A stretch of 6,194 nt of DNA from Fidelibacterota bacterium. GTDB taxonomy: Bacteria; Fidelibacterota; Marinisomatia; Marinisomatales; UBA1611. Shown in pieces: positions 5,242 to 6,194 of this stretch. The stretch is taken from positions 1-6,194 of the forward strand of contig DQOT01000316.1 of assembly GCA_015658495.1 (NCBI GenBank), given 5' to 3'. The translations under genes were made by a program, and so were the position numbers. Every line of letters begins with the position of its first letter. Within the stretch, counting starts at the first letter, position 1. The notes under the pieces were generated by a model that was not told the DNA's origin, did not search any database, and saw only the letters and a program-made list of their open reading frames with translations.

Positions 5242-6194
5242 TTAAAAACTGATCTGTAAAAATATTGTTGGAGTAATCCCGAACATAACTACATCCGTCA
5301 TGGTGAGCTCAGACGTGTATGGATTATACCTTTTGTGGCTGATGTTATTTCGGTCATATAAATTATAGATCGAAAGCCCGGTATGAATTTTAGCAATAGA
5401 GACCACCCATGTTTTTGAAAAGCTCACATCCAGGTGATGAATAGGAGGAAGCCTTGATTCATTTCTGTCCGAGGAAATGATAATTTGTAGATTTTCAACA
5501 TCGACATTTTCAGAGTCTGTATAAACATGTCCTGATGCAAAAACCCAATTCGCAGTCAATTCCCAGGAACCAATATTGGTCATGAATACAGATTTGAATT
5601 CCTGGGTTTTATCATGATCGCTAAAAAAGGGTTTACCCTGATTCAAGTTAGGAAAAGTATATTGTGTTTTATTTCGCTGATAGGATAACCAGCCGGTGAT
5701 GAGTCCTTTTCGTTTTCTTAATAAAAATTCAATACCATTCGCTGTTCCGCTTCCTATGTTTATGAGAGATTCTTCTTCACCTCGGTCGTTTCTAAGAGCC
5801 GTAACTGGAATAGAAGATTCTTTGAATTGGATCAAGTCATCCATGGAGCGATAATAAAATTCACTGGTCATGGTATATTCAGAAAAATCCCAACTCAGAC
5901 CGAAATGAATATTTAACGAAGAAATATTTGGGATTTTATCAGTAGAAAGAATCCACATGCCTTGGGTGCCGCGAGTTGTTTTATCACCGGTGAGCCGATG
6001 AATAAATTGGTAATGTTTCCCAATGGAGGATTCTATGGTGATGTTGGGAAACATCTTATTGATTACTGAAATTCGTGGTGAAGTATAAAATCCTGTCCGT
6101 TCTGAATAATAAGAGACCCTGAGTCCGGATTGAATAACCCAACGGTTGGATGGCATCCATTGATCCTGTAAATAAAAAGAATGTAAAAAACCGC
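5242..6194 (-). CDS. TonB-dependent outer-membrane receptor, C-terminal part
   Basis: The frame is open to the right edge, so 316 C-terminal residues are visible and the start lies outside; the ATG at 6156 is internal, since SFYLQDQWMPSNRW continues upstream of it. Seen: alternating beta-strand pattern with aromatic girdles, e.g. FYLQDQW..SNRWVIQSGLRVSYY, YTSPRISVINKM, SIGKHYQFIHRL, SEFYYRSMDDLIQFK, GTANGIEFLLRKRKGLITGWLSYQ, a DHDKTQEFKSVFM loop, WELTANWVFASG, HHLDVSFSKTW, and a last strand PTIFLQISF ending in Phe, the outer-membrane assembly signal. The SPRxS and GxANGxE(F/L)...GW.SY patterns are typical of receptors with an N-terminal plug in FCB bacteria. Family knowledge: these import bulky substrates (siderophores, vitamins, glycans or peptides) using TonB energy. 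The substrate cannot be told, as the plug and any carboxypeptidase-like N-terminal domain are outside. It ends 5 bp from the convergent T9SS relic. Confidence 0.88.
   Translation of the reverse strand, partial: GFLHSFYLQDQWMPSNRWVIQSGLRVSYYSERTGFYTSPRISVINKMFPNITIESSIGKHYQFIHRLTGDKTTRGTQGMWILSTDKIPNISSLNIHFGLSWDFSEYTMTSEFYYRSMDDLIQFKESSIPVTALRNDRGEEESLINIGSGTANGIEFLLRKRKGLITGWLSYQRNKTQYTFPNLNQGKPFFSDHDKTQEFKSVFMTNIGSWELTANWVFASGHVYTDSENVDVENLQIIISSDRNESRLPPIHHLDVSFSKTWVVSIAKIHTGLSIYNLYDRNNISHKRYNPYTSELTMTDVVMFGITPTIFLQISF

Noticed and set aside
1..6194. CRISPR array, transposase, integrase or full att direct repeat
   Set aside because: No regularly spaced repeats, no such coding sequence and no second copy of the ssrA 3' end are visible in the window.

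Overview
The window looks like a bacterial chromosome from the FCB assemblage (Bacteroidetes/Chlorobi/Marinimicrobia-like). Three things suggest this: a relic of a type IX secretion (T9SS) C-terminal sorting domain of the kind abundant in Marinimicrobia-type genomes, a TonB-dependent outer-membrane receptor ending in Phe, and a tmRNA whose tag (ADYGYMAAA, my reading) resembles the Chlorobium tag. Base composition is moderate, and most starts lack a clear Shine-Dalgarno sequence. Species-level placement is not possible from the sequence alone.

Layout. (1) 1-933, plus strand: the C-terminal 310 residues of a CoA-acylating methylmalonate-semialdehyde dehydrogenase, cut by the left edge. (2) 969-4416, minus strand: five closely packed genes, probably one operon read from right to left. 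They are a small GIY-YIG nuclease-like protein, a class I/II PLP aminotransferase, an NTF2/SnoaL-like lipoprotein, a voltage-gated K+ channel with a C-terminal zinc ribbon, and a NimA/pyridoxamine-phosphate-oxidase-like flavin protein. Their functions do not form an obvious pathway. The operon converges on the dehydrogenase with only a 35-bp gap. (3) 4417-4652: a divergent regulatory region with a good sigma-70-type promoter, a strong intrinsic terminator about 110 bp later, a second -10-like box and a near-perfect direct repeat. It may encode a small RNA upstream of ssrA. (4) 4653-5004: a complete tmRNA (ssrA) with tRNA-like ends, pseudoknot 1, tag reading frame and encoded CCA. (5) 5006-5236: immediately after the tmRNA CCA, a decayed T9SS sorting-domain remnant with two nonsense codons and no frameshift. 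(6) 5242-6194, minus strand: the C-terminal third or so of a TonB-dependent receptor, running off the right edge and ending 5 bp from the end of the relic.

The most interesting part is 4440-5240. The tmRNA 3' end is a well-known integration site. Here it is fused directly to the tail of an unrelated, dead secreted-protein gene, which suggests a past integration or deletion event. Just upstream there appears to be a short, self-contained transcription unit. No complete novel defence or mobile system is visible, and I found no CRISPR array, transposase or integrase.
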